Part shown: piece by piece, positions 22,816 through 39,365 of the stretch
Position numbering within the stretch: position 1 is the first letter of the stretch
How the letters are laid out: the number at the start of each line of letters is the position of its first letter
Assembly (NCBI GenBank): GCA_030052745.1
Contig: JANBVO010000021.1
Coordinates: 496,001 to 560,000, forward strand
Length of the DNA: 64,000 bases
Reading direction: 5' to 3'
Source: Pleurostoma richardsiae
Taxonomy: Eukaryota > Ascomycota > Sordariomycetes > Calosphaeriales > Pleurostomataceae
Notes under the pieces: generated by a model
Database searches by the model: none
What the model saw: only the letters and a program-made list of their open reading frames with translations
What the model was told of the DNA's origin: nothing
Program-made: the position numbers and the translations under genes

Positions 22816-25800
22816 GATACATCACGCCCCGGCAAGTGCAGGATCCTGTTACTTGCACCGGGCATGGGCGTTAAGGTTGCATCGCGTTAGGCGATGGGGT
22901 CTTAACGGTGCCTGCTATTGCAGGTGAGCCCGGGCTGCTGCCAGCTCCTTGGGACCTTCCCTGCGTTGCATCATTCCCTTTACGGCAACCCATTCGACAA
23001 CATCCCGGCAGCCGATTAGCACTCCCGCATTGCAACGCACATCTTGACGATTGAGTGACACTCGGCCTGCGACTCTGATCAAGGAACAGCTTCGCGTCCC
23101 TCAAGCGCATGATATCAGGCCTCATCAAACGACAAACCCACCGCGGCCACTCAGCGCCCATAGCGCCAACGGCACAAACCGTGGAGCCACCGAGCCACCG
23201 AGCCAGCCCACCAGACCCGCTCGTCGTGCCAATGTTTCCGCCAGTTCCACTCCGCCTAATGCACGGCCGACGGAGGTTGAAGCCATCATCGTGTGCTCCG
23301 GCCTTACTATTGGATGCCTTGGGGCTCGCTGGCGGTCGCTCCAGCGCAAGACCGGCTGAGCATCCAAGCTGAGCGCGACCGTTGTGCCGCCGGTTTAGCC
23401 ATGTCTCGGACGTGATGCCATCTTCGCGAGCCTATTGTGCAGACCGAGGACGCGGCTTGTTGACGATTACCTCGGATATCCTGTCTGCTCAGGACGCACA
23501 GTATATTGGAGCCACCTTATGTATTGCTGGGCCGCAGTACGGTGAGTGAATACCTGGATCGCAACTCTTCCTCGGCCAGTTACATCGCCCTGATGAGCTG
23601 TTGTACTCCGTATGCATCTTCTCTCTCATCGGCTTCCGTCTCCCCGAGTCTCCACTCCGTTGTTCTTTCCGCTCCACGCACTGCAACTCATACGTTATCC
23701 CAGCCTCTTCCTCACATGCTGTCACCCCCACCGCGATGCTGCACTGGGAGTGTTCAATACCCTTAGCCGCACGAGCGTCTTGAACAGAGTAGCAGTACTT
23801 CAGTCATTGACCCAACATACCTAGAATCTCCGTTCCTACAACAAGCGGCGACCCAGTCTCCAGTAGCAGTACTACTCAATATTGTCCTCGACCAGCCCCC
23901 CCTTGTCTCCCTCAGCTGCCCTAGTCCACCGGCCCGCCCTCCTATTGGCTCACTTACGAGTAGCTTCACGAAACGGGCTCGCAGCTCTCCGAGACATCGA
24001 CCCGCCGTCTCAGCGCAGTTGAGGGAGCAGGGGTCTGTCCAAGTGTGTTTTAGCACTCCCTCAACGGTTCAGCACGCACACACACAGCGGCACTACGCAC
24101 GAGGCTGGTGCCAGACTGCCGGGTCCGTGGCGACGCGGGCTACTAGACGAAGACACGCAGACCACCGGAACACACGTGCCGCCGGCCGGGCCGCAACCAG
24201 CTCACGCCGACGCTCTAACTCGTTACTCCGTCCGTCTCGATACCACATTAGCGGCTGCATTCTCTCTCTTAACCTAACAGCCTTCTTCCGCATTAGGAGT
24301 CCTGGTCCGACTGAGGAGAATCAAGGAAAAATAAACTTTGACAGAAGTCCAAAAAGAACCACTATTCGAGTCAATCAACACAGAGTACAGACGTGAGACA
24401 GATCGCAGGGCCGAGGTCCCATCAGCGCCTCCTACTCGTAGTTGACCTCTCCACCTGCATGCAACGATTGCCATCCTGAACCTCGGCTTCTACGGAGGGC
24501 ACGAGCGGAGCACAGTGGGGAGCCCCACGAACCACGCGAGCTGGCTCGGAAGCACCACCACAATCCAGCACCGTCTGCATCTCTGCATGGCAACCAGGCA
24601 TGCCGCGTGCCCGTGTGGGTTCCGTGCATGCGATGGTCTCAAAATGGCTTGTCCACCGCCAGCGAGCCTATCCTGCCACGGTCCACAAGCTCCGCGAAGC
24701 AAACATTCCTCTCTGCCTCAACGCATTCCATTCCCAAGATTTGGGCATTAGCGGAATCCAGCTAGTGATAGCTCTGTCTCACCGGTGAATGCTAACGTTC
24801 GCAGTGCCATTACATACCTGGCACTTCTCCTGCATGCGGACGCTTAGTCCCAAAACCGTCGCAGCCCATTGGCGTGGCGCCGCCGCCATCCAGGGAATGG
24901 GCCGAGCGGACGGGGACGCACGTGGGAAAATCGGTCTGGACCGCGATGGCCGCCGGCATTCGAGCCCATCAGCGGAGAGCCCGCGACTCTGGACAGAGGC
25001 TACTGAAATGACATGCAGGAGCAAGACAACGCCAGGCAGTAAATAATGAGACAGCAACATGTTCGACCACATGGCTCCCCTGGCGTCTCTCCCCCCTTTT
25101 CAGCCCCGGAGTCACCGACACGCCGGGCGTGCGCCGGGAGGCGCATGGCTTGAGGGAGAGACATAGTTACAGATGGTCGCCTTTCCTCTAGGTACGGAAT
25201 TCTCCGTGAGGGGCAATCAATAGATGCGTGCTAGAGGATTGCCAAAGCGAATTAGCAGGTAAGGCGCTCCCAGCCGGGACAGAACGCCCGGCGGGAAGCG
25301 GGGACGAGGCACAAGCTGCAGATGGTAAAGAGAGACTCACTCGTCAGGAATGCTCCGAGAAGATAGCGGCGCATAGCCCGGCTCCGCTTGCCCATGCCCA
25401 CAGAGAGAAGTAGAACAGACGAGGACTCTGGTATGAGGCACTCAGACAACGCGATCGACGCAGTCCACGCGGCGGCCATGGGTCGTATGCAGGGAGCATG
25501 GTGTACGCACGATGGAGCTTAATAGCCTAGACTCACTCATCATTACCGTTTCTTCCCATCACCATCGTGTGTATCGTCTGCTAGCTGCCGCCGCCATCCT
25601 GTGCCGCATGGGACATTCAGCCCTCTATCAGCCATCGACTTTTCCCCCTGGCTTCGCTCGCCCGGCCACGCATCTCGCGGGGATATGCAGGCTGTCTCAT
25701 CCGGGGGGCCGACGCCTTGAACCGCGACGCCGCCCGGCGTAGGGTGAACAGGTAGTCGGAACGCCCCCCGAGTGAATGGGGTGATGGTTATGCCACGTGG

Positions 25801-26563
25801 GGCCGTGAGACACAGATCATGGCTGCAGATAGGTGCAGAGGGAGCGGGAAACCGGCAAAGAATGGTGTGGATGAGAGACATGCCGGAATCCCTTGCGTGC
25901 AGAGGGTGAGTCGCAGGCTGACGAGGGCAGCTGAACGGTCGAGCAGAGGGGCCGCTCCTGCGGCGCGGGCTTCTAGAAGGGCTAAGGAGGCTGGTGCAAC
26001 GCCTCGTGGGCGATGTGGTTCTGCCTGCGTGCTAGACGGGTTTCTCATTCTCCCCTTCTTGGACTCAGGGGGGGAAGGAGGAAGTAGAGAGGGCGGGCGT
26101 GGACGGCAACGGCTGTCCTGGTGTGCGGATAGTAGTAGTAGCGTAGCGTAGCAAGAAGACAGGAACGTTCGTAGTCTGTTCACTTCCCGCCCCTACTTCC
26201 AACGTCTGTCATTGTGTCCTTTCCCTTTTCTGGCCACTGTCATTCTTCGCTGCGGGAGGAGTCTAGAGACGACTACCAGAGGCAAGGGACGGGAATGAAA
26301 GGAGCCACTCACTCGCTGCCTTGCTCCTGTCTTGTCGAACGACAGGGAGAAGGGGGGCAGACGGCGACGACTGACACTGGCACGGCTGTCAGCCTTGGAG
26401 ACTGCTGACCGTTACCTGCCTCTCTCTACTCGACATGATCACCGAGGATAATCAAAAGAAGCGAGATCGAGAACTTTTTCCGAAAACAAGACCAGAAAAG
26501 CAAAGAGGTCTTTCTTCCTATCAACCCTGTTTCACTCGCACTGCCTGTTCGCCCGGCCTGTTC

Positions 26564-26588
26564 GCCTGCCTGCCTGCCTGCCTGCCTG
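26564..26588. repeat. (GCCT)n microsatellite, about six units
   Basis: A pure run of GCCT units lies in non-coding DNA, flanked by interrupted copies just upstream. It is likely polymorphic. Confidence 0.85.
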
Positions 26589-27049
26589 TCTTCCTTGCCC
26601 TCTGGCTGACCCGACCCGCCAGCTCAGTCACGAAAAAACAACAAAGCAAACCATGGATTTCTTTTGTTGTTCCCACCCTTTGCATAGTCGATAAGGAAAC
26701 GAAAGAATAATTTCCCCGTCACTGGACAGGCCCAGATAGATACCTAGCTAGAATCATAGCATAGCCACGCCGACACACCAGAGGTGTCTGTTATGCCCGA
26801 ACCCATCCGTTTTGACTCCCTCGCTCACAGAAGTAACCGGAACCCCCCCTTGGGGACCTTGTGGTCCCTTCCCCAGCCGAGGAGAGGGGGGGAGAGAGAG
26901 AAGATAGAAAGCCATTCCAATTCCGTTTCCAACCAGCCCTGAATTTCCCAGTCATGTAGTGTAGTCCCTTTCGTTCCTCGTCACAGGTGCGCTCGCGCGC
27001 CCCTGCGGAAAATAGTAAAAAGAAGAAGGCAAGACGCAGCAGGTGCGCT

Positions 27050-30000
27050 CTATAGGTATATGTCCCCGTCCCTGCCCTCGACCCAGCGTGACCACGCCTC
27101 GTCGTAGGCGTCCTCCAAGTCCCTCACCCACCTGCGCGTGTCGAACAGCCCGCACGTCCACTTGCTCTGCCACAGCAGCTTCCTCATCTCGGCCAGCCTG
27201 CCCATCCCCTCACCGTACCCGCCTTCGGCGTCGGCAACAATCCGGTAGGAGAGTCCGCCTGCCAGCTGGACGGCGGCTTCCTCGTACCCAGCGTCATCTT
27301 CGGCGATCAGCTCCGCGGCGGCCTGCTCACCCGCAGGTGAGCGCGGTAGCGCACCCTTCAGGATGGACGCAGCCATGCGGGAGCACATCTTGTATTTGTA
27401 TCGAGGCAATGTCAAGAGCGGGGTGCTGGACCAGAGGACGTCGGCGGCAGTGGTGTGCGCGTTGCACTCGGGCGTGTCGAGGAAGAGGTCGCACACGCGG
27501 GCCCGCGATATGTGCTGCGCCTTGGGTGCCACGTCCGTGAAGATTATGCGGCTGGCGACGTTCTCGCCCGCCCACGCCTTCGCTGTCCTCCGCAGATTGC
27601 TCTCGCCCAGTTCGGGGAACCGGAGCAGCCAGAGGACGGCTTTGGGGACGTTGCTGAGGATTCTCAGCCATGTTCGGAAGGTCGTGGGGTCGATCTGTGC
27701 ACACAATACGTTAGAGCATGGTTTGCCCGAGCAGAAAAGAGACTGCACATACCTTATAGAGTTGGTTGAAGTTGCCAAGGATGATCGTATCATCCGGGAG
27801 CTTGGGGAAGAGCTCTTTCCTCATCTTCCACCGTCGACGTTGCTCAGCCTCCCACGACATAGCACGCTCAGCAGCATCCGCGGACTGGGCATGGTCGCAG
27901 CAGAAGAAGGTATCTCTGCAGAAGATGATGTTTTCCGAATAGACCCATTCCTCTGCCTCGGCATCCGCTTCGTCCTTGAAGACGTCCTCGATGGCGAGGT
28001 TGTTCCTGCAAGGACGCAGCGTCTCTGGAGGGATAGCAGTAGTGTCCGCGAGCAGGTAGTCGCACCATTCTGCTCCCAATGTGCCGGCGAAGCCCATGAA
28101 CGACATCTGGATCGGGGCCGGACGAGCGGCGAAGATCTCGTTGCGGGCTCCTCTTGTATAGCCATTGAGGTTGACTAGGATGTGGATTCCGTCTTGTATG
28201 ATCTGGTCGATGAGCTTATCGGACGACCAATTGCTGACGTCCCTGAACACGGGGGCTTCGCGTTCAATTTGCAGGCGATGAACGGACTTGTCACTGGCAG
28301 TCGTGGCATAACAAAATGCCTTAGCCCGCGACGGATTATGGAAGCCGAAGACAGACTGCATTCTGTACAGAGAGTTAGCAGGAGCAGCTGAGAAGAGAGG
28401 GTTAAAAAGACTTACAGATGAGCCAGGGGGTGGTTATTGAAGTCAGACGAGATATAGCCAATGTTGAGCTGAGGACTGGGTGGTTTGGGAGGGGGATACA
28501 CGGAACGTGGCAGCCAAGGAGACCGGAGCGTGGAACACGATATCCTAAGTGCGTTCCGCTGAGAAATCATCCGGATGTCCTTGGCGGTAAGGGGGCAGGT
28601 AAATGTGTGGAACGGCAGGACCGTAGGCGCCGACGGTACGCTCAGACTCGCAGGTGGTTTCACTCTGGGGTACCCAGTAGGTGATTCCACACCCTTGACG
28701 TATCTATCTTGATACCAGGCGCGCATTGTCGCCCTGGTAGAGCGTTCAATCAGCCTCAGGACCCTGGAGCCTTCCCACGCTTCACCGGCCCATTTTCTCA
28801 ACTCAGCCTCGACGTCGACATGGCTGCCGGTGATGTCGGCAGCAGCTTTCAGCTGGTAGACCAGGAACGCGAGTGTGCTCCCCTGCAATATGATGCCAGA
28901 TCCCCACGTCGAAGCATCTTGGAGCTGTCGGCCAACGATGTCGACTACCCTCTTCATGAGACCGCTTCCCTGACCATGCATGTGAGCATCACTAAGCATG
29001 CCCTCTTCGTCGACGTGCCAACGGTCATATTTGCCAGCATGCAGCAAGACACCGCCTCGCCCTCGCCAGTCGCATACCGAATTGAGCGCAGTTGACAAGC
29101 CACAGACAGCCTCAGCAAACTCGGGGTTTGAAGCGACAGCGCGCTTATAGTATATAATGGCATCACTAATGCGTCCCCTGTCTTTGACCGCGTTGGCGAG
29201 GTTCGTCAGTGCTATGTCGAACGTGCCATCACATGCCACGGCCTGTTCGTACATCTGGATAGCGAGATCTAGCTGTCCGATGTCCTTCAACAGGCTCCCC
29301 AGATTCGTATGCAGATGGACGTGCTTCGGGTCGAGATTGAGCCCATAGTTGTAGTATGCCAAGGCGAGAGCCAGCCCACTGCCTGGGGCGATGCCAGGAA
29401 TGATGGGGGACGCAAGACCTTCCGAGACGGGCACACGCTGCGAGGATGTCTGCTGCACACTCGCCAGGAGAATTCCGACGTTGTTTGCGGTGGATGGGCT
29501 CTCCTGCAGTGACAGAGACAAATAATAAAGGGCCAGGATATCTCCCACGCCAGATGGTTGTCGGTTAAGTCCAGGACATGAGACGCCGTTGGACATGGCA
29601 TCCTGGAATATCTTCGCCAGAGACAGCAGCGAATTGCTAGTTGTAGCGATCGCGGTCTTCTTGTGGGCACCCTCAGAGACGTAACGCAGACCCGGCAATT
29701 GACCTCTCGTATTAGCGAAGACCAACTCTGCTGTCTGCTTTGCTTTCTCAGGAGGAAGAAGGAGTGGGGCGGATAGTATCCTCTGGCTTGACTCCAAGGG
29801 CGAGGCAGCATCATTCGGTGGGGATAGGACAGCCTGGATCCTGTGGATGAGAGGCTGAACGCCGCCAATCTTTCTGCCAGCGCTTATCAGGACGGCCTCT
29901 TCAAAAGCCTGAGAGGCTCTGCCAATTTCCTTAAGGGCATAGAGCATGTTCCCCTTGGCATGCACTAGGAGAAGCATCCGCCCGTTTTCGGATCCAGGAA

Positions 30001-32149
30001 TCGCGTAGCCGCTGGAGCCGAAACCCTCTCGATGAGTCGCTCCAACGCCAACTGCTGAAAGACCAGTGATAGCCTGCTCGACTTCCAAGGCCAAATTGTC
30101 TGGGCCCTGGATTGCAGTTCTAGCACCGGGTATTGCCAAATTAGAGTCATTGGGTTCCGTCTTGTTCTCACGGCTATCGCTTGGAGTGGGAAGGCGCAGG
30201 GATCGTTGGACAAAGTCTATCGTATCGACAGCCTCGCGACTTCGATGGTTGGAGCACAAGAGTCCGACCAGGTGCTCAACGGCCTCCAGATAACTTGGCC
30301 GAATCTTGACAGCTTGCAACCAGTGCCGCTCGGCTTCTTCCTGTCTGTTGAGGCAATAGAGTGTTGCTGCTATGTTAGAGATGGCCTCCACATGACTTCC
30401 AGTACTGTCAGCGTATGAACATATCGGAGAGGGTGGAAGAACATGGGGAATAAACGTAGTTGAGGGGAAGGGGTATCTTTCATACCTAGAGTCAAGGTTG
30501 ATGATCCTCTGGAACCACTCTAGGGCGTCTTCATAATGCTCCAAGCCATAGTGCAGGCATCCTCCGAGCAACATACCGTCTATCCACTTCCACCCGCTCT
30601 GCTCGCACAGGTTGGTGAGGATCTCCAGGGAGGCCTTGGCGTTAGTAAGAGGAGAGTTCATTCCATGGCCAAATGGGTGCCTGGGATGGCCGTTGCCCAG
30701 ATACGGATACTTGGGGACTGAGGGGTTGCCAAATATCTCGGCGACTATGGCTGGGTGGCCACCCGTCGGCTGTCCGTCAACATCTAACCTAGCTGGCGAG
30801 TGCATAATCTCGGGTCGGGCTGGCCCACCGAAGCCTGATACTGTGCTCAGCGAGCCCTGGGTCGGGTTGTACGAGTGAATCGCCGATGACCCAGCCATTG
30901 TTGGTGGCACTCTCTGGAGTCGAGGGCCAAACGCCGCACTCAGCTGCTTGGGAGGTCTCGGGAAGACCACCATCTTTGACGATGCCCTGGAACCGGCGGA
31001 AGACTTGTTTTGGCTCTGAACCTTCTTCGTATGACTCAAATACAGTAATAGATCCGCGTAGGCCCTGTGAGCATGTGCTAGCGCTCGTTCTTTAAACCGA
31101 GCTGGAGACGGCTGGCCGGTCGGTGTTGAGACCGAATCAAGCGACAATGATTCCAGTCGATGATGTGGAGAAAGCATGAGTGAGTGGCCAGGGCTGTGCT
31201 GCGAGAAGCCATCGTCCAGGGAGTAAGCAGAGGCAGGCATCCGGAACGGATGCCCATGGTTGAAAGGATATCCGGCGAAGGCCGCCTGTTGGAGAGGGGC
31301 CTGGAGGCCCATAAAGGCACCATCGTACGGCGTGTTGTGAGGAACATAACTCGTTGAACCAAGAAGCGCCGGGGAGCGATAACCAGACAGGCCTACCAGG
31401 TTGCCGTCACCCCAGATCCCAGCTCCTGCATTAAAGCCGTTTGGCGAGAAAAGACTGGGGTCACCTGCTGGTGAATAGGCATGGCCGAGGCCAGACCGCA
31501 TCCCGAGTCCCCCATGGTAAGGATTCTGGGCCATCGACTGAAGCGTCGCGGGGTGGTTCATCAAGCTGGGAGGTTGACCAAATGCGCTCTGGACTGGTGC
31601 ACCCCAGCCGCCAGCTGATGACTGGTCCGTGGACCCGATATCCTCGCCATTCCCGTCCGTGTCTCCGCTCATGGTTGGTGACGAGTAGAGCCACTGCCCA
31701 CTCCCATCTTGCGACAGCTGTGCGCTAGGCGAAGACTGCGAGCCACGGTGGACGACGGCGGTGGGGAATATCTCTCTCGAGGCGGGCAAGGCCATGTGTT
31801 TCAGGGGAGGCGGCCCAGCAGCAAGCTGGGTGGGCGTGCCGTCATATCCAGCATCAATCGTACCGCTCGGTGTCTTCCTCCGCAACTGGTGCTCTGTATG
31901 CTTAGAAGCGTGGTGTGAGAAGGAAGCGGCGATGCGGTGGTGCAGGGACTGGGAGGGTTGAGAGGAATGGATTGGGAACGCGCGTATGGATGCGTCGACG
32001 CTCTGATAAGGATTATTCGTCGCCAGTCTCGAGGGTCTCGAATGGTTGTGCGACAGGTAGTCGTGCCTCATGTGGCTCTGGAAAGAAGCCAAAGGATCGA
32101 GTTCGTGGGGCGGTGTATGCACCATCGGGTGCATCTGGAGAGGCAACAT
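27050..32149 (-). CDS. ogt: GT41 O-GlcNAc-transferase-like protein with TPR region, 1635 aa
   Basis: Exons on the minus strand: 32149-30486, 30404-28416, 28362-27753, 27694-27050, with introns of 81, 53 and 58 bp; all junctions keep frame. Residues 1 to ~480 are a disordered His/Ser/Pro-rich extension. Tetratricopeptide-like helices run from ~500 to ~1010. The glycosyltransferase 41 domain fills the rest. Motifs matching animal OGT include SSDFNNHPLAHLMQS with the His equivalent to human H498 (H1213 here), QDGIHILVNLNGYTRGARNE, NFNQLYK ending in K1421 (human K842), and CNAHTT (H1501-T1503; human H920-T922) followed by ADVLW. This favours UDP-GlcNAc:protein O-GlcNAc transferase over SPY-type fucosyltransferase. 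The intervening domain between the catalytic lobes of animal OGT is absent, only ~50 residues lying between FFCCDH and NFNQLYK. Intron 1 is stop-free and a multiple of three. Function inferred from family; nucleocytoplasmic location likely. Confidence 0.93.
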
Positions 32150-35100
32150 TGCGGGAACGTGGTCGTGAGGATAAGCAGAAACGGCGCTGCAGAAGAGGCG
32201 AAGTCGAGAAGCTCGGAAAGCTGGGAAAGGAGCGACAAGGGCGGGAGGGGCAGGAGGAGATGGGTGATCGTAATCGTCGTTAGGTCAATATCGTCGTCGT
32301 TTTCTTCGTTGTCTCCGCCGTCACTGCCTGCTGGTGAGAGCAAGGCAGACGCAGGACGCTGAAGGGCATCTGGGCGGGCGACGAGGGCGGGACGAAGCCA
32401 GCGCCACAGATGAGCCCAGGTGCCCGCGATTCAACGCAGCTCTCACTCAAGTCACCTTGATTCGGCCAGAAGAAGCACGCCGCAGCTGCAGCGGCGGGAC
32501 TCGTCTCGATCGATGGTGCTTCGTCGTCGTTCGTCTTCTCTTTCTTCGCTCTTTGTCCTCTGAACCACTCCAAACCTCCACGGGGAAGGCGGGGGATGTT
32601 GGCGGTGGTGGAGGTGGTGTTGGGAAGGCGGGCGGCGGGATGTAAATCAAAGAAAATTAGACGAAGTGGGGTGTTTTTGACGGTTGACAGTGTGGCAGGC
32701 GGAGTGGATAGAGCGCTAAGGTAAGGTAAGGTAGTGGGTGGTCGACACTAACGCAAGGCAAGCTGCGGTACGGTAATGCTAGAGGGCTCCTGGGGCCAGC
32801 AGCTAAAAGGTGGCCGCCTGGTCAGCCCAGCCCAAGCCAGTCCCAGAAGCGCTTCCAACCTTAAGCTTGGCTGTGTGGATCGGCTTGGTGCCGGTGCCGT
32901 TGATGATGCGGTCACTAAGGTGCCGCAAGGGGCCAAAGGTTCTCGTATCGCTCGGTAAGCTGCTCCGAGCCACAGCTGAAGCGAAGCAACCCTTAAGGTG
33001 CTGGAATGCTGAGCAGGAGCAGGATAGAACAAGCTTTGCATGCAAGGGAGGTGCCGGCGAGGGTTGGACGCAGCGTGGAAATAGGAGGGAGAGGGAACAA
33101 AGTTGTCAGCCCTCTCTACTACCCCAGTCGGCCACCGCATCAGCAGAAGCAGCAGCAGCAGCAGAAACAATCCAGCCAGCCCAGTGCGACAACAACCTGC
33201 AGACAAGAAACCCGCAGGGAACCACTTTCGTGGGGGATTTGCTGGCGGTTGCCGCACGAGCCGAGTAGCATCCACGCACATCCACGGAAAACCTTGTATC
33301 ATATCTCGCTGGCCATCCAATGATGTCGCCCAGATCCAAAGCGGCAGACGCTCCAGCTACACGGCCCGGAAGGCAAGGAAAGGAAAAGGAAGCATTGCGT
33401 GTCTCCCTTACCTCACCCACGTCAGGCGAGCCAAGGCAGTGAGTGTGCACTGCGGAACACGGACAAGGTACACTTTCTCACCTTGCCTCCTCTGCATGTT
33501 GTTGTTGATGTTGCCCAGCTGCAGGTTGACTGTCAGCCATACAGATGTGCGACACACAGGCGAGCGAGGCAGCAGCATCGAAGAGAAACCGGAAGAGGGA
33601 GGGTGGCGGCCTGTCCAGTAAGCGGCCGAGAAAGGCATCTCGACAGCTGTGCCGTGCCGCGTAGGCCCTGCAGGCCCTGACAGGAAGCGGTGTCCCTCGG
33701 CGGAGCAGCCAGACACCGCATCCTGCCATCAGCCATCCTCTCGCTCACCTCCCCTAGCTCTGCATCGATCGGCGTCTATGGAGCCACATCAGGGATGACG
33801 CACTGGAGATATACACGCGTGGTAAGGAAACCAACGGTCGCCTGCATGTAATATCTGACGATCTCAGATAGCTATCTATCTGCAGCGGAATAATACAGAC
33901 AGGTAAGGGAAGCCATCGATACCCCGAGCAACAGTATGACGAGAACCGCCAGCCCTTTCACAACCACGAAATGGATGACACAGTGGGGGCTGAAAGTTTC
34001 GAGAAACGAGGGGGGAATGAGACGCCCCAATAGAGGAATGGAGGCTGCAGCCCGGGGGGCCGTCACACTGCAGACAACCCTCCAGGGCCAACGCCGGCTC
34101 TTTCTAACCGCTCTCCCGCTGCATCCCAGCGACAGTCACCAGATCACCAGTCCTGTCTGGGCAGCTAGCGGTAGACCCTGCAAATGCTGCAGCGGACACC
34201 GGTCAATACGCATGCGGCCCGATTTGCATCAGCAAACATCGCCAATTTTCCTGCCCGGACCATGCACTGTATGTACGTCTCACTGCCTATTTTTGGCCCC
34301 CTCCCTTGCTCACATTAAGCTTCACGCCTTAGCCCGCCCTTCTTCATGCGACGCGGCCCGCCTTTGGTCTCAGGTGCATTCCTGTCGTATCCTACACGTG
34401 CCACGGCGGATCGTCCGTGAGGGACAAGGCATGCGCGCGCTGCACATTGATGGATCAGATCAGATATGCCACAGGCCGCAATCGTGAGGAGCCTTGCTGA
34501 CAAGCGCCTTTCAGCCTTGCATTCCTCCCAGTCCGCCCAGGTACGCAAGCTACATATCACGGGGATCCCGGCACAGAAATCATCGCGAAAGAAGACACTA
34601 CCCAGGCGGGCAAGCAGGATGGTATGTCGGCCTCCAAAAGGACCTCAGCTTCCACTGGCCCGAGGGCAAGAAGCCGCGGTGAGTAATGGGTCGTAGGTTT
34701 CTTCTCCCTAGGCACTAAAATTGAAATACGCCATGGAGAGCTTGGTGAATTTCAGAGTGTTGGCTAGGGTATGTATCCTTGAAAGTCAGGATCAAGCGAG
34801 CAGGCCGCGAGATTCCCTCAGGTGGCATCGGGCAGCTCACTGGTAGCTTCAAAGGAAGCTAGTCGCATCGCATCCGCGAGGTCTTACCTTCGTGTGAGCG
34901 GTCAGATCCCATTGGACTCGAGATGCCACTCTCTCTTGCGTCCAAGTCTACCTCGGTGACGGATAGACATTGCGCAAGCTGGAGGCACGCGCGAGATTCA
35001 CTGATCATGAATCTCGAGCGCGTTTCTCAATAGACAGGTATGCACTCTGCCGGCCCATGCTACGACTAAGCCCGGAGATTCTCTGCTTCCTCGGCTGCGT

Positions 35101-35598
35101 GGTAGGCTATGGTGGTATTTTGTGATGCAGAAAAATTCAAGGCGCCGGGAGATTTTGTAGTTCATCGGCGCGGAGGTGGAAAAACAATAACGCCTGGTGG
35201 TACGCCAGCCACAGCCCCATCTGTTTGTCTTCATGCGTACCCGGGGTATGTTACATGGCATCCTCCGTCTCTTTTGAAGCCAAATCTTGAACGGTTTGAG
35301 CTGCCTTGAACTCATTTTGGGACTGGCTCGACTATATCCCCATCAAGTGTATTTAGAGCTGTCAACGTCGAAAAGCAAAATACTGTCGATGAGGGTCTGA
35401 AATGCTTGAAACTACCCCTACCTCTACATGGAACAGAGCAAAAGGTACAGTTAATCGGGACATTTGACTATGATCATTGCTTCTCATTTTGGAAATCAAG
35501 GTTCTCTGCTCAATCCGATACAAGTGACGCCCCTCCAACATATCCACAACCACGCCGCCGGAAGCGATGCCGTCTCTCTACCATCATGATTAACGCCT
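32150..35598. other. 3.4-kb intergenic region (GT41 promoter; SEC23 3' side)
   Basis: No recognisable protein is encoded. The left end is the promoter and leader of the minus-strand GT41 gene, purine-rich on the + strand and so CT-rich in the transcript sense. The right end contains the SEC23 3' region. A strong inverted repeat sits at 34992-35016. Short CAG/CAGAAG runs occur near 33140-33170. Confidence 0.5.
34992..35016. repeat. Inverted repeat with 9-bp arms and 7-nt loop
   Basis: CGAGATTCA is exactly complementary to TGAATCTCG across the loop CTGATCA. One mismatch further out, three more G-C pairs extend the stem. It lies about 580 bases beyond the SEC23 stop codon in the direction of SEC23 transcription, so it may be in or past the 3' end of that transcript. 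Confidence 0.65.

Positions 35599-39365
<3,767 letters not shown>

Larger units (their letters stand above)
14301..27049. other. 12.7-kb gene-poor stretch upstream of flbD
   Basis: No family-like coding sequence was recognised on either strand. The region should contain the flbD promoter and leader on its left and the 3' untranslated region of the GT41 gene on its right. Two clusters of GGTACCT/TACCTAGGTA words lie at about 15.2-15.6 kb and 22.56-22.83 kb. A (GCCT)n microsatellite lies at 26564-26588. The longest open frame (16193-17083, +, 296 codons) begins with TTG, has no recognisable domain and is not called as a gene. I see no RIP-like AT-rich tract or transposon ends. Confidence 0.45.
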
